The position numbers and the translations under genes are program-made. Below the pieces are notes generated by a model that saw only the letters and a program-made list of their open reading frames with translations, did no database searches and had not been told where the DNA came from. DNA of 64,000 bases from Hemerocallis citrina (Eukaryota; Streptophyta; Magnoliopsida; Asparagales; Asphodelaceae), in the NCBI GenBank assembly GCA_017893485.1, contig CM030366.1, positions 99,817,085-99,881,084 of the forward strand, written 5' to 3'. Below are positions 1 through 11,300 of the stretch, piece by piece (within the stretch, counting starts at the first letter, position 1; each line of letters starts with the position of its first letter).

Positions 1-945
1 GTTTAAGATATAAGAGGGAACTCGATTGATTAAGTATGCAGCAGAAGTAAAGGCTTCCCCCCAATAAATAAGTGGCATATTTCCATGGATAAGAGAAGCA
101 CGGATTACCTCGAGCAAGTATCTCTTTTTTTTTTCTGCAACCCCATTCTGTTGAGGTGTATATGAGCATGTAGTCTGGGGAACAATTCCGTATTCCACCA
201 AATATTGTTGCAGATTCGAACTCAAGTATTCTCCGCCATTATCACTCCTAAGAACTTGAATCTGTGATTTATACTGAGTCATAACATGCTTGTAAAATTT
301 CTGAAACAAGCTACTAACTTCACTTTTTGACTTCATCAAACAAATTCAGGTCATACGAGTACAGTCATCAATAAATGTCACAAACCATTTGGCTCCTTCA
401 AACGTAGTGTTTTTAGATGGACCCCAAACATCAAAATGAATAATCATAAATGGAAGAGAGCTTCTACTTGGATTTTGGGGAAACGAGACACGGTGATCTT
501 TTGCGAGTTCACACACATCACACCGAAAGATAGAAATATCTATCTTAAAAAATAAACTTGGAAATAATTTCTTCCAATAACCAAAAGAAGCATGTCCCAG
601 ACATCGATGTCATAGCCAAATATCTAATTTCTTCTTCTCACCTTCGGATCCTTCCATACTTAGAGCTTGAGTCAACTTGCTTGAACTTTCAGATTCTAAA
701 TCCAGATAATAGAGTTTTCCGTGTCTAACCCCATAACCAATCGTCTTGCGAGTCCGAATATCCTTAAACACACAATGTGAATGGCAAAAAATACAATACA
801 ATGTAAGGCAGTAGTTATTTGAGCAACAGATAACAGATTAAAATTCAAGGATGACACAAACTAGGGCAGTATCTAAGGTTAGGTTGTTTGTGAGAGGTAT
901 GGACCCCTCACCAGTAACAGTGGCAGGATCACTATTAGCAGTGGA
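1..945 (-). pseudogene. Copia-1 pol fragment: end of protease, GAG-pre-integrase and integrase
   Basis: Reading the minus strand from 945 down to 1 gives a Ty1/copia polyprotein piece. The order is the end of protease, a GAG-pre-integrase region (about 800-590, with YGVRHGKLYYLDL, then WHRCLGH), and an integrase core running off the window. Integrase signatures visible are FIDDCTR (about 370), RSDNGGEY (about 240) and the QQNGVAEKK stretch (about 150) with the third catalytic acid. Several frames are broken by stops, so it is not functional. It is the downstream half of an element whose gag and protease start lie at 4416-5570; the two halves are separated by the solo LTR at 946-4415. Reverse transcriptase and the 3' LTR lie outside the window. 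Confidence 0.88.
941..945. repeat. Target-site duplication GTGGA, left copy
   Basis: GTGGA immediately left of the solo LTR, identical to the GTGGA at 4416-4420 on the other side. A perfect 5-bp duplication is what a gypsy integrase makes, and it fixes the LTR boundaries. Confidence 0.9.
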
Positions 946-2490
946 TGAAACACCCCGGATTCTAAATAAGACCGAATTCAAAGTTCCACAGGATCTTTAC
1001 ACTTCTCTTCGTACAATTTTACAAGGAATTTAAAACTTTATTACATATGAGTTACATTTTAACAGCAGAAGCAAATTTATATCAATTACATAAATAAAAT
1101 AAAACAACACTTGAACAATTCTTTAAGCATCAATTCCTCCTTAGTCTTTTTCATTTACTTTGTCCTGCATAGAAACTGTGGGCTCGTCAGTTCATTCAAC
1201 TGACGCAAGGATATAATACATCAATTTTCTCTTACTTAGAAAGCACACACTTGTCACAAACAAAACTACGGGGACTATCCTATTGATGTCGTGTTGTGCT
1301 GTGCCCTTAGTCCTTAATGTAGTTATTTATATTACATGACACTAATGTGCACTTGTTCGGATTCTATGCATCCCAAACTATATAGGTCCGAGGGCAAGTC
1401 CTTAATCGTACTTCATCTTGTAGGGTTCAATCCCTCGCCATGACTTAAATTACTACGGTAACTATGGTAAGTATCCTAGATGTTCTATGAGTTACAAGCC
1501 AATGTCCAGACAGTCTGGAGAAAAATCCCACGTCGTGACATGACGCATCATGCAAAGCCAATGGACAATTCAGCCTCCGTCATGGAACGATGGTACCACC
1601 CGTAGTCACCAAACACCCCACAAGCGTCACCACCGGGACGATAATTTCGGAGTAGTGTTCACACCATGACATGACGCATCAAGCAGGCAATCTGTGAATC
1701 ACTCTAACACCGCCAATACGATGGCCCTCATACTCATATTTTTCTCTTACTTTCATCACATCTCCACTATGTATCTAGTCTTTAATTTGTCTGAATCATG
1801 AATAAAATTAATCCCCTAGAGTTACACTTCCCCTATACCGGACTTAACCATTAATTCAACAACATGATCCAAACTTGGTCTTTTTATCTCAACATTTCAT
1901 CTCAAAATTTATTCAATTGCCGGTATAAGGTATTAGCTACCCTCTAGTTCAAAATTCCATTTCATGTCCACAATTTGAGTATTCACACTCACCAATATTC
2001 CTCATAAGTTATCATGATTTTCATTTCAATTCATGCATCAATCTCATATATAAAAGAGACAAGACTATTTGATTTTTTTCACAATATCCCAACTAACAAT
2101 TTTATTCTCACTATAATTTCTTTTCTTTCATAAGGTTAAAGATCTCATTTAAGCCCAAATATTCACATTTATTTTTCTTGCATTACTCACAATCTCACTT
2201 ATAAAATCTTTACTCAACTTCCCTAAAAAAAATAATGTTTATTTCCTTTATTTGATCTATAGTTTATTCTACTAATTTATAATAAAATTTTCTCTAATAT
2301 GGCTTTAATTTGTCAACTATAGTAAGTTCAAGACTAGAGAAATTTTCTCATGAGAAATAGGGAATTTTAGAATAATTCTAATAATTTTTCTGGATTTTTT
2401 AAACATGTGAAAACCATTTAAAATAATCAAAACATTAAAAAAAAAAATTTAAAAAAATCTGATTTTATAAAAAAAAGTGGCCGAAGCTAG

Positions 2491-2500
2491 GGCTCGAACC
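2491..2500 (-). promoter_or_regulatory. RNA polymerase III B-box-like motif in solo LTR
   Basis: The minus strand reads GGTTCGAGCC, a perfect match to the B box (GGTTCGANNCC). It sits in the U5-like part of the LTR. Whether it recruits TFIIIC is not known from the sequence. Confidence 0.45.
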
Positions 2501-2665
2501 CACGCACAGTGCCCCATGTGCACTACAGTAACGTTAGTGTGCCGCACCCGAAGACCAAGAAACCCAATAGCGCTAGCTGTCTAATAGGGAACTTAATATC
2601 TATTTAAGGTTTAGGTTTCGGTGATGAGTTAAAATCTCATTTAAAAAAAATAAAGTCTCTGAAGA

Positions 2666-2740
2666 GACTCGAACCCGAGACCTCCGAAACCGCTAGCTAC
2701 AGTAAACGTTTTAACGCGCACCCACTAACCAATATGGCCA
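2666..2740 (-). promoter_or_regulatory. tRNA-like A box plus B box in solo LTR
   Basis: On the minus strand TGGCCATATTGGTTAG (2725-2740) resembles an A box (TRGCNNAGYNGG) and is followed about 50 nt later by GGTTCGAGTC (2666-2675), a B box. The order and spacing are tRNA- or SINE-like, but no cloverleaf is evident, so this is not called as a tRNA gene. Confidence 0.45.
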
Positions 2741-3850
2741 ACGTGACTAACCCGTAAAGAAGGTAATTATAATTAGTTTTGTGTCTGACTGTAGCACTTC
2801 TAGTTCATAAAAATAGCTTGATTCTTTTCTTTCGATAATTGTTCTTATAAAAGTCTAAATATTTTCCTGATTGTAATTCTTTGGAAAATACAGTGACTTA
2901 TAATTTTATAAAATTATATAAACTCGTTTTTTTTTTACATGGAAATTATGATCTTAGTTTTAATTAAAAAATTTACATTTTGTCCTACAAATCATCTCTT
3001 TACAAGTGAACTCCTAATTGATCATTTTTCTTCATTCACAATGGGTTTTAAACAAGTTATTCTCCTTTTCTTTTCCTCCTAGTGAAAATAAATCCGTTCT
3101 TTTAGAAAGATTAGTCCTAATTTGCAATTTGTCCTTTTTTTTCACGTTTCCAACAAAATGAAGATAACAATTTAGGGGTTGTAGCACCACTCTCATATGA
3201 CAAAATAAAATGTGCATTTTAATCACTATTCAATCTATTTTCATGGCATACATACTACTTATATTCCACAATTCATTTATAAGCATATTTCTTCATATTG
3301 CATTTTTACAAATCCTATATGAACAAACTTTCATAAAAATCACAATTATCCATTTTAGAATGCGAGTAAGTTATCAAATCATCACAACACATTTTCATTC
3401 ACATAATCTAATTTATTTCACTAATCTTTCATATTAGTCTAAATGGGTATTGTTTCTCCATAATCATGGTAACAACATAAAGTAACGTTTTCTTGTTTAT
3501 TCTAATGTGATCACAACCATAAATCTAGCATGGTAACTAATTAGTAGTATGAGAAAATAGCCCACCTTATTTGGAGAGAAACAAACAAAAGAACTCCTAG
3601 AAACCATCTAGAATGCACGAATGGATCCTTCTTTTCCTAGATTGTGCCACCAATCGTTGTCTCCACCTTGCTTGAAGAAAATCCGAGCTCCCTCCTAGGT
3701 GTAGGCTGGCCTCCTCCAATGGGTGCAAGAACACACTAAAACTCTCAATCATTTACTTACAATTACTCTCAATCTTTTAACTCACAAATTGTCTTTTTCT
3801 TTCTTTCTTTACAAATTTTTAATGTGCTACATGAAGAGAACTAGGAGGGG

Positions 3851-3858
3851 TATTTATA
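3851..3858 (-). promoter_or_regulatory. Probable TATA box of the solo LTR
   Basis: The minus strand reads TATAAATA, in the same relative place as CTATAAAT at 53181 and 62541 in the related LTRs. About 190 nt downstream is AAG|GTGGAG (near 3667), a splice-donor-like site. Confidence 0.5.
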
Positions 3859-4415
3859 CTTATTTTGGGTGAGAATAGATGGCTATGATCAGATCAAATA
3901 GTTAGAGATCAAAGGCTAGGATGAGTTAGGGAGTTGTAGCAACTACCCATGATGGAGAAACCACCTCACCACTACTCCCATCTCTCCCTCTCTCTTTGTG
4001 AAATCCGGCCACTCTCCTAGGTGCTCCATGCACGTGCTAATGCAATGCACATGCTACACTAGTACCCCCCATTATAAGTTTGTTCATGTAATTTAATTAA
4101 TTGTCTACTAAATTAGTCTACACTACAAGTTAGACTATTTAAAAGGGAAATTAAATTAATGGGCTCACTAATGGGCCAATTAACCATGGGCTCTAATTAA
4201 TTAATTAATTAATTAGTTAATTATGGTGGGCTAGAAAGAGATAATTAGGCCTAGGGTTTAATTAGACTTTTAAAAATAGGCTTTTTAGAAATAAAGAGAA
4301 TAATTGTTTGTTCATGTTATAAAGAGAAATTTTCCTAGGAAAATGCATATGAATTTATACGTACAAAACACGTAAAAATTAACAAACTCTTTATTTAAAA
4401 ATTGAGGATGTTACA

Positions 4416-4740
4416 GTGGACACAGTTGATTTGGTGGATGGCTGAAAATTTTGGACTTGTCTAGAATCAAAAGTCATATGGTCAGTAGCACCCGAATCAA
4501 TTATTCATGCATTATTCATAACAGAGGCAGAAATATTAAAAACCTTACCATCATTACCTGCAGCAGCACGATCAGCAACTCCAACTGCGACAATGGGTTG
4601 ATTGCAAGTCTTCTCCCGAATATCCCTGCTATGATCCTAAATCTCCAGATAGTCGATAATCTTATAATAACGTGCTTTCGTGTGGCCGATCTTGCCACAA
4701 TGAGTACACTTTCTTAACTCATACGGATATTGTCCCATAA
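4416..4740 (-). pseudogene. Copia-1 gag zinc knuckle and start of protease
   Basis: On the minus strand a retroviral-type zinc knuckle (CTHCGKIGHTKARYY, about 4705-4660) is recognisable but its last cysteine is replaced by tyrosine. It is followed near 4500-4460 by the aspartic protease motif DSGATDHM. The frame is broken by stops. The GTGGA at 4416-4420 is the second copy of the solo-LTR target duplication, and the protease continues beyond the LTR at position 945. The loss of the knuckle cysteine and the stops mark a dead element. Confidence 0.8.
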
Positions 4741-5555
4741 CAACAGAACAAACAGCACAGCAAGCAGAACCAACGATCCAAACACCAAACAGCAGACGGG
4801 ACTAAAAATAGCAAACAACACTCTCCCCAAAACAGCACACACCAAAAGAGCACAATAACAACACAAATTTGATCAACAGCCGCCAAGTGAAAAACAAACT
4901 GCAATCGAAGATTCACCCCTTCCTGGATCTGAGCTTCGGTCGGTTGAGGGAGGCAGAGGTGTAGGGAGGCCGAATCAGGGTGTCGACAGGAGGGAGGAGC
5001 AGCCAAGGGGGTACTCGAGTCTGGCTGGCGGTGGACGGCAGGGTCGACGACGGGGGCGTCGACGGCGGCGTGGGGATCTGGGCGGAGGGGAGGGAGGAGG
5101 ATAGAACTGCGGGGGAGGGGGGGGGGGTTCCGATCAGGAATAGGGAGCGGCAGAGGGAGGGGTTGGGTGGCATGGTCAGCGGTGGCAATGGCGACGAGGC
5201 TGTAGGGGCTTGGTTGCGGGGTTGCCTGTAAGGTGGAGATGGCAATGGGTTCAAAGAGGAGGACGATGGAGGGAATTGCGGTGGAGGTGTTGTCGGAGTT
5301 GGAAGGGAAGGAGCCGCGGTTAGTTTCGAGGTGAGGGCGTCAGCAGTGAGGACTTTTGACGGGATCGACGGGCTTCGATGAGAGTTCGGGTTTTCGAGGT
5401 CGACGATGAGATCGACGACGGGATCGGCGACTGGATCGGGGTCCAGTCGATGAAGACGATGGACGAAGTCGGGGTTTCGGGGTTCGGGTTGGGATCTGAG
5501 ATTGGTGATCGATGAGGCTGAACACGCTTCTTCTTCACGTAGCCTAGGATATTTT
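4741..5555 (-). other. GC-rich, proline/serine-rich leader in place of the Copia-1 gag core
   Basis: Between the primer-binding site and the zinc knuckle a copia element should encode about 250 residues of gag core. Instead the minus strand here is very GC-rich (about 4910-5530) and codes, in shifted frames, for Pro/Ser/Thr-rich low-complexity peptides (for example 5320-5538 and 4913-5254). No gag motif is visible. It includes a G-run at 5114-5126. It may be a deleted gag, an unusual N-terminal leader, or captured first-exon-like host DNA. Confidence 0.5.
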
Positions 5556-5569
5556 AGGCTATGATACTA
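5556..5569 (-). other. Primer-binding site of Copia-1 (degenerate)
   Basis: The minus strand reads TAGTATCATAGCCT, close to the initiator-Met tRNA complement TGGTATCAGAGCC, directly next to the TG of the LTR at 5570. Confidence 0.6.
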
Positions 5570-5750
5570 TGTTGAAAACAGTTTTTGAGAAAATAAATTT
5601 TTATTCTTTATTCATCCATATTCTTCACTGTATACATCTATATATAATAAGGATTTCATTCTTGGAGGAAAAGTAAGAAGATTCAGAGAAAATTGAGGGG
5701 TGAGAGATTTGGAGAATCTGTTTCCTATAGATTAGAAAATATATCATACA
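5570..5750 (-). mobile_element. Copia-1 5' LTR (short)
   Basis: Starts TGTTGAAAACAG next to the PBS and probably ends ATATCATACA at 5750, giving about 180 bp. The far end is a judgement, because the partner LTR is outside the window. It abuts the F-box pseudogene reading frame, so Copia-1 appears to have inserted into that gene. Confidence 0.55.
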
Positions 5751-7613
5751 CATTAGCACTTACTATATTTGAGGATGTTGACATCGATGACAACATTCTC
5801 CAAAGCATTTTGGCTGGTTGACACTTCTTGAAAGATTGAGGTTAAGGAATTGTCATAAACTCCAATCAGTCAGAATATCGGATGATACTCTTTGGCTCCA
5901 GAGGTTATCAATGGTCGACTGCTTGGCGGTTTACACCTGCGAGATTTCTGCTCCAACACTTCAATCTCTCCTCCTATTTGGGCGAATCCACTTTCGCCAT
6001 CACTTCATTGATGTCTCCTCTTTAAATGATGCCTACGTGTCTTCGTTGGGTAGGGAAGGGTTTTGGGAATTACACGAAGATGTTGTCTGATCTCTCATGT
6101 CAAGATTCTCACTATATGCGCATCAACTATTGTGGTACTTATTCTCAATCTGATCTCCATATGGTTTTACCTCTCACCATAATTTAATACTAATAATGTC
6201 GTCCATTTTGAACATGTTGATAGCGCTGAAAAGTACAACCCCCAAGCATTCCCTATGCAACTACAAAACCTGCAGGAATTGCAGCTTCTGATAGATATGA
6301 TATGGATGACCGAAGAGGAAGTCCTATCTTGCATTTTCAGTTTCTTCGAGCTCTGCCCATCTCTTATCCGTAAAAAACTCTTCATCAAGATACTAGGCAG
6401 TTAAAATCGGTTTTTGGAACTAATCGGTCTAGGAGCGAAGAGCGATTAGTGATTAATCGGTTAATCGGAAACTAATCGGGGATTAAATCGGAAAAGTCGT
6501 TATATATATAATTTAAAAAATATATATCATCATTATGTAGCAACCCTAAATTTTAACATAATACTATTATGAGATTATCAAATAGGAATATATAGTTATA
6601 GAAAAAAAAGTATTTGGTTGAGCTGAGTTTGGATTCTGGATGTGGGTCTTGTTGGGTTTGCTGGTCGATTCCATCAACAAAAACAATCGGGAAGGAGGAG
6701 CAGTGCGAGCAACAAGAGGAGGAGGTGCAGATGCGGGCTGGGTCAAGTATGCGACGGTACAGGGGGAGCGACGGCGGGTCGGATTTAGGTTTGCTCGAGA
6801 AAGAAGAAGAGAATCAGTTTGTATTTGGGTTTGCATGAGGAAAAATAGAGGGGTGATATGTGGGTTTGGGTTTGCGCGAGGACCAAAAGATGTTTGATTT
6901 TTAAATTTGGATTTTGGATTTGGGCCGGATTGAGCCCAAATAATGCAAACGAGCATGAAATTAGAGGAGGAGATTTAATCGGTTAATCGACCACTTAAAA
7001 TCTGCCGATTAACCACTAATCGGCCAATTATTTCCGATTAAATTGCTAACTATGGAAATATTATAAATCGCCAAAAAAAAAAATTGTTTAGCCTCCGATT
7101 AGCGATTAATCGGAATTTAATCGGGTGTAATCGGAGATTTTGACTGCTTAGTCAAGGTAAGAAATTTTAGTTGTTTGAATTTTACTGAATTGTCCATGAT
7201 CTCAACACAACCTGTTAACAGTTAAACTTGCAGCTACCTGAGTACCTTGAAGATTTGAGTGAGATAGGCACGAAAATAGATTCCTTAAAGAAGCCACCTG
7301 ATGTCATCTTCAACTATCTAAAGGTGATCAAAGTGAGCAATTTCAGAGGCAGCAAATCTCACAGATAAGATTGGTGAAGTTTCTATTAGAAAAGGCTGTT
7401 ATGTTACAAACTTTAGCAATCGTTCTACCTCCTATTGGTACTTGGTCATCGCAAACCAAGCCTAGTGAAAGATTGTGGTTGAGGATTCTACATGCGAATC
7501 TATCAACGCTATGCAAGACAGCCCCCAATGTCAATATTATCTCATGCGACTATTTAGAAGATGATAGTGGCTTAAATCCAATACACCTAGAGGGTTATGG
7601 CGAGCGTACGTAA
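5751..7613 (+). pseudogene. F-box/LRR/FBD protein gene remnant
   Basis: Leucine-rich segments typical of plant F-box/FBD proteins are readable: LLERLRLRNCHKLQSV and LQRLSMVDC (5818-5920), then LQNLQELQLLIDM and FELCPSLIRKKLFIK (6260-6389). After a short intron (7157-7233, GTAAGA..TTGCAG) a second exon (7234-7613) encodes an FBD-like end with KVIKVSNFRG and IRLVKFLLEKA, stopping at TAA 7611-7613. The N-terminal F-box is absent, because the left end is cut by the Copia-1 LTR. Frameshifts near 6070 and 7355 and an insertion at 6390-7151 break it. F-box proteins are substrate adaptors of SCF ubiquitin ligases; this copy could not act as one. Confidence 0.8.
6390..7151. mobile_element. Inverted-repeat DNA element with AATCGG repeats (MITE-like)
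   Basis: A ~760-bp insertion with imperfect inverted ends (TAGGCAGTTAAAATCGG at 6393 against TAAGCAGTCAAAATCTC inverted at 7150) and many AATCGG/CCGATT motifs near both ends. TCAAG occurs at 6385-6389 and again at 7152-7156, which could be a target duplication. The centre (6610-6960) is richer in GC and shows no gene. Superfamily uncertain; hAT-like or Mutator-like non-autonomous elements are possible. Confidence 0.6.
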
Positions 7614-8125
7614 TTCTTCCTCTCCATTCAAAAACTCAGAACTTTCATCTTATGAATTATGATTATCTCAGTGATTAAATAATATTCATCGTGCTGTGTA
7701 ATTTTTCATTAGGTTCTGTCTTCTTCCAAATTTACCTTGAATGTTGTTTTATTAGCAGTCTTCTCAACCCCAGTTAATTCTTTAACTTGCTGATTGTTAG
7801 CTTTTGCAGATTGATAGCTTTATTAGGTTTTGTCGCATATATGTTATCATGTTTGTTGATACAAACACAATTGGATGACTCGAGACTAACGTAGTTTTCC
7901 TGAAGAAGGCAACAACAGTTGATACAAGCATTTGTTCACGGAATTTGAAACAAGGAAGAACCGGTATAGAATTAAACATTTGCACGAGATCTCCTTAAAA
8001 CTATTCCTTTGTTTCTCAGATATAAGTAATTATGCAAAAACAGAAGAAAATAAAAATTGCATGCCAATTTTTTGGCATGACATATTATTTCTTTTCATTT
8101 GTAGCACATAGTTTCTTTCATATAA

Positions 8126-8165
<40 letters not shown>

Positions 8166-8337
8166 GTCAACCATCCCATGACACAAAAAATCCTCCTAAA
8201 TTAAAGGAAATGTAAAGAAGGAAAGAATGAAATAGTACAAGAAATTTGTTGCAGTGCTGAAAGATTTCAAAAGCCATGTCATTTCTATACACTATTTGCT
8301 CCTCATCTTTCACCACTGTCGCAGTGAATCAATCTAA
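7614..8337. other. Intergenic stretch between F-box remnant and GAUT gene
   Basis: Converging 3' flanks: downstream DNA of the F-box remnant (plus) and of the GAUT gene (minus). The only clear structure is the G homopolymer at 8126-8164. No ORF with recognisable content. Confidence 0.6.
8126..8164 (+). repeat. G homopolymer, 39 nt
   Basis: An unbroken run of 39 G residues, about 170 bp downstream of the GAUT stop codon. It may be a true slippage-prone tract or partly an assembly artefact. Confidence 0.9.
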
Positions 8338-11300
8338 TTAAGGCCTTAGGTTGCATGCTCTAATAAATTTATCGGAGAAATCTACATACTTCGTCCATAT
8401 AGGACGGAGTTGAGGGAATGCAAAATCCAACCAAGGCTTTGCTCGCCCGTTAAAATGAACAACTGCAGCTTTCTCTGCCTCGGTTATTGTAGAGTTCTCT
8501 TGATAGCCAAGGCCCAACATATGCCAATAGGGATCGATAACATGAACATAACCATGAAAAGCTATCAATCCGGGTGGCAGAGTCCCCAACTGCCATAAAC
8601 TCAAATCTGATTTCAAGTTCTAACAAAATTAAGATCGAAAACAGGTTATTAGTAAAGCTACATAGGTGATTAGCAAGGTTATGGAGTTTAGCAACCAAAA
8701 TTTAAGCTTGAATTTACCTTGAGAAGCCAATGGTGGTATGTGAGACTAATGTTTGTCTTCCTCCACGCATCAAGATCAAAGATGTTCATGCCGTAGGCCC
8801 AAGCACATTCATTGGGGTCAAAAGCTTGAGAAATTAATGGGTGAGAAAAGTTGAGATAGCTCTTTAGTCGCTTTGACATGACGAACTTGTCATCTCCTCT
8901 ACATGTTTCAACTGCCCCATTCACTTTTCCCTGGAGATCAATCTCCCATAGGGGGGATAAATCAGCTTGAACTACAATATCGTCATCAAGAAATACTACT
9001 TTCTTCAGGCTAGGGAACAACTGCAAAATAAGTGCATGCAGCACAATCATAACTAAATAGCGAAGAAAGAATAAAACTGTTTGGTATTAATTTCAGAGCA
9101 ATTCTTTTGGGCACTCTGAAAAACTTTGAGGCCTAAACTATGTTTTTGATTGGTGACAGTGTAATTAGCCAAAGCACTTATGCAAAATTGAATTTTTTTT
9201 CCTTTTTGCCAACCACACTTCCAGGTGATTTTAGGTTTTGTCAGAAGTAATTTTTCTTCTTCAAAAACCTACCAAAATAGTTTTTTTCTTCATAACACTT
9301 TTACTTATCATAAATTTGTTAACTCCACTTGGCTCATGTAGTCATGTGATTGTTTCTGCCACTATACCAAAAACCTCGTTATAATATAAAAATAAACTCC
9401 TCAGGCCAAACCATAACTATGAATTTTTGGCACTATGACAGGGTTAATTCACATGTTATTAGACCACTCAGGTTCAATTCTTACTAGGTGCATATTGTTA
9501 GCGGATTATATCACAAAAATTCAGATCTCTCCCCACAGAATGGATGCTAGATTAGTGGAAGTTGTGTTAAAATATAAATATAAGTCCCTCAACCTTTACC
9601 ATAACTTCGGAGTTTGGCCCAATAGCAGGGCTATTTGACAACCTCGAAGTTGTGGTGGGAGTTGATAGTTTCGTATCCATATTCTAGCACGCTACCGCTG
9701 GTCAGTGCCCATTTAGTGGGTTGAGACCAGGGTGTGAGCACCACTTACAACTTGGGAGATATCTGGTAACCATCTTATAGCAAACAATTAACTACTTCAT
9801 ATGCTCACCTCAGGGAGATGTATCCGTATATGATTCATAATGGAATGATACTTTGGGCTCAATGCTTGCAACTTTGCAGCCACAACAACCGGCTTCTCAC
9901 TCAAATTCGCCATGATTGCCAATGACCCTCCTCTAAACTCAGCCCTTGCCTTCCTATCCTTCTCCATTGCTTCCAACACAGGCACCCTCCCCTTTGTAAA
10001 CCAATCAAACTGGTGCAACCCTCTAACCTCAACAACTGCCGGAGCAAGCGAATGCAGTGAAAACCAAGCTTGCATAGGAGCATAAGTCTTACGATCAGTG
10101 ATGATGTGGAAAACAACAGAGCTAGGACGAAGCGAGTTGCTTATAAGAGAGGAGGCGACAACTGAAGCGGCAAGAATATTATCAGAGGCAATCACAAAGT
10201 GGTTTAGAGAGTTGTCGACTAGGGAAGGGACTAGCTCCGGTGATGGGAGAGGGAGGCGAGCAGAAACATTGGTGGAATGTTCATGGGCGAGACGAAGAGC
10301 AAGGCAGTGGAGTTGTTTCGGGATGCTACTGGATGCGACATGTCGGTAGAGGTATTCTTGAATTTTTGCTGTTCGGGTTTTCTGTTCTAGAAGGGATACC
10401 TGTGCGGAAACAATGATCAGTGAAGCAGCAGATAATTTTTTTAAAACTAGAAGAAGAAAAAAATTATAAAATTTATCGGTATGTAATAACTTTGTTTAGC
10501 AACAGATAATAGTGTTTCTGTAGAATTCTCTATTAGAAAGTTACCGGACTTAAACAATGTAGACATGGTTAAATATGTCTGTGACCTGTTATGTTATATA
10601 CTCTTTATAGTTCCATGTTTTTGTGATCTTTCAGGATTATAACCTTATGAACATTAGTAAAACCAAATGTTATATTTCTCGGGAATATGAGGAGGGAAAT
10701 TTCACCTTCCCCTAAATATGGTGAAAATTTGCTCCCGTTATTATGGTTGGTGACAAATTTTGAATTTCCAACCTATCATTCACAAAACACGTCTTACCAA
10801 TTCTCCCCTGGTTCCTTTTGTTTAAATGAAAATGTTTAACTACTCGATTTCACTCTATCATATAGTGTGGAAAAAAGAAGAATCGGAAAGATTGTTTTCA
10901 TACCATAGCTTTCAGTCTCAAGGCAAAGGTTTTGGCATCTGATCTGTTGATTTTCATCTCTGTGACGAACTCCTCTAACGTCTGAGGAGCATCAGATTCT
11001 ACTTCCGGTGTTTCCAATTTTCCTTCTCCCAAAATACGATATATTTCATCAGGGACCTTCTGCAACAATAATGTGATTTAATTGCACTCAAATAAATTTT
11101 AAAAAGAAAGGGAGAAAAAAAAAACTTTTTCATTACAGTAATTGGGGGAGAATTGTTTAACCCGGGGAGAAAAAATACCGTGGACTCAACAAGCCTCCTT
11201 CCAAGTAACCTGGGTCCAAGCCTTTTCCCTACACAACCTACTGCCACAAAGAAATAAATCAAACATAATTGTTTAATTGGTATATAATGAAAAGTACCTA

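Larger units (their letters stand above)
946..4415 (-). mobile_element. Solo LTR, type B (gypsy superfamily), minus strand
   Basis: A 3,470-bp unit that on the minus strand starts TGTAACATCC and ends GGGGTGTTTCA (TG..CA), flanked by perfect GTGGA duplications, with no internal domain or second LTR. This is the signature of LTR-LTR recombination. Its right part on the minus strand (about 1400-950) matches the 3' portion of the LTR at 52086-55900, including the GGGATGCATAGAATCCGAAC motif and the GAATTC-rich end, so it belongs to the same LTR type but a different subfamily. A TATA-like box lies at 3851-3858 and polymerase III-type boxes at 2491-2500 and 2666-2740. No protein is supported in it. 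It interrupts the Copia-1 protease. Confidence 0.9.

Noticed and set aside
2491..2740. tRNA genes
   Set aside because: A and B boxes are present but no acceptor stem or full cloverleaf can be drawn by eye; they lie inside an LTR.
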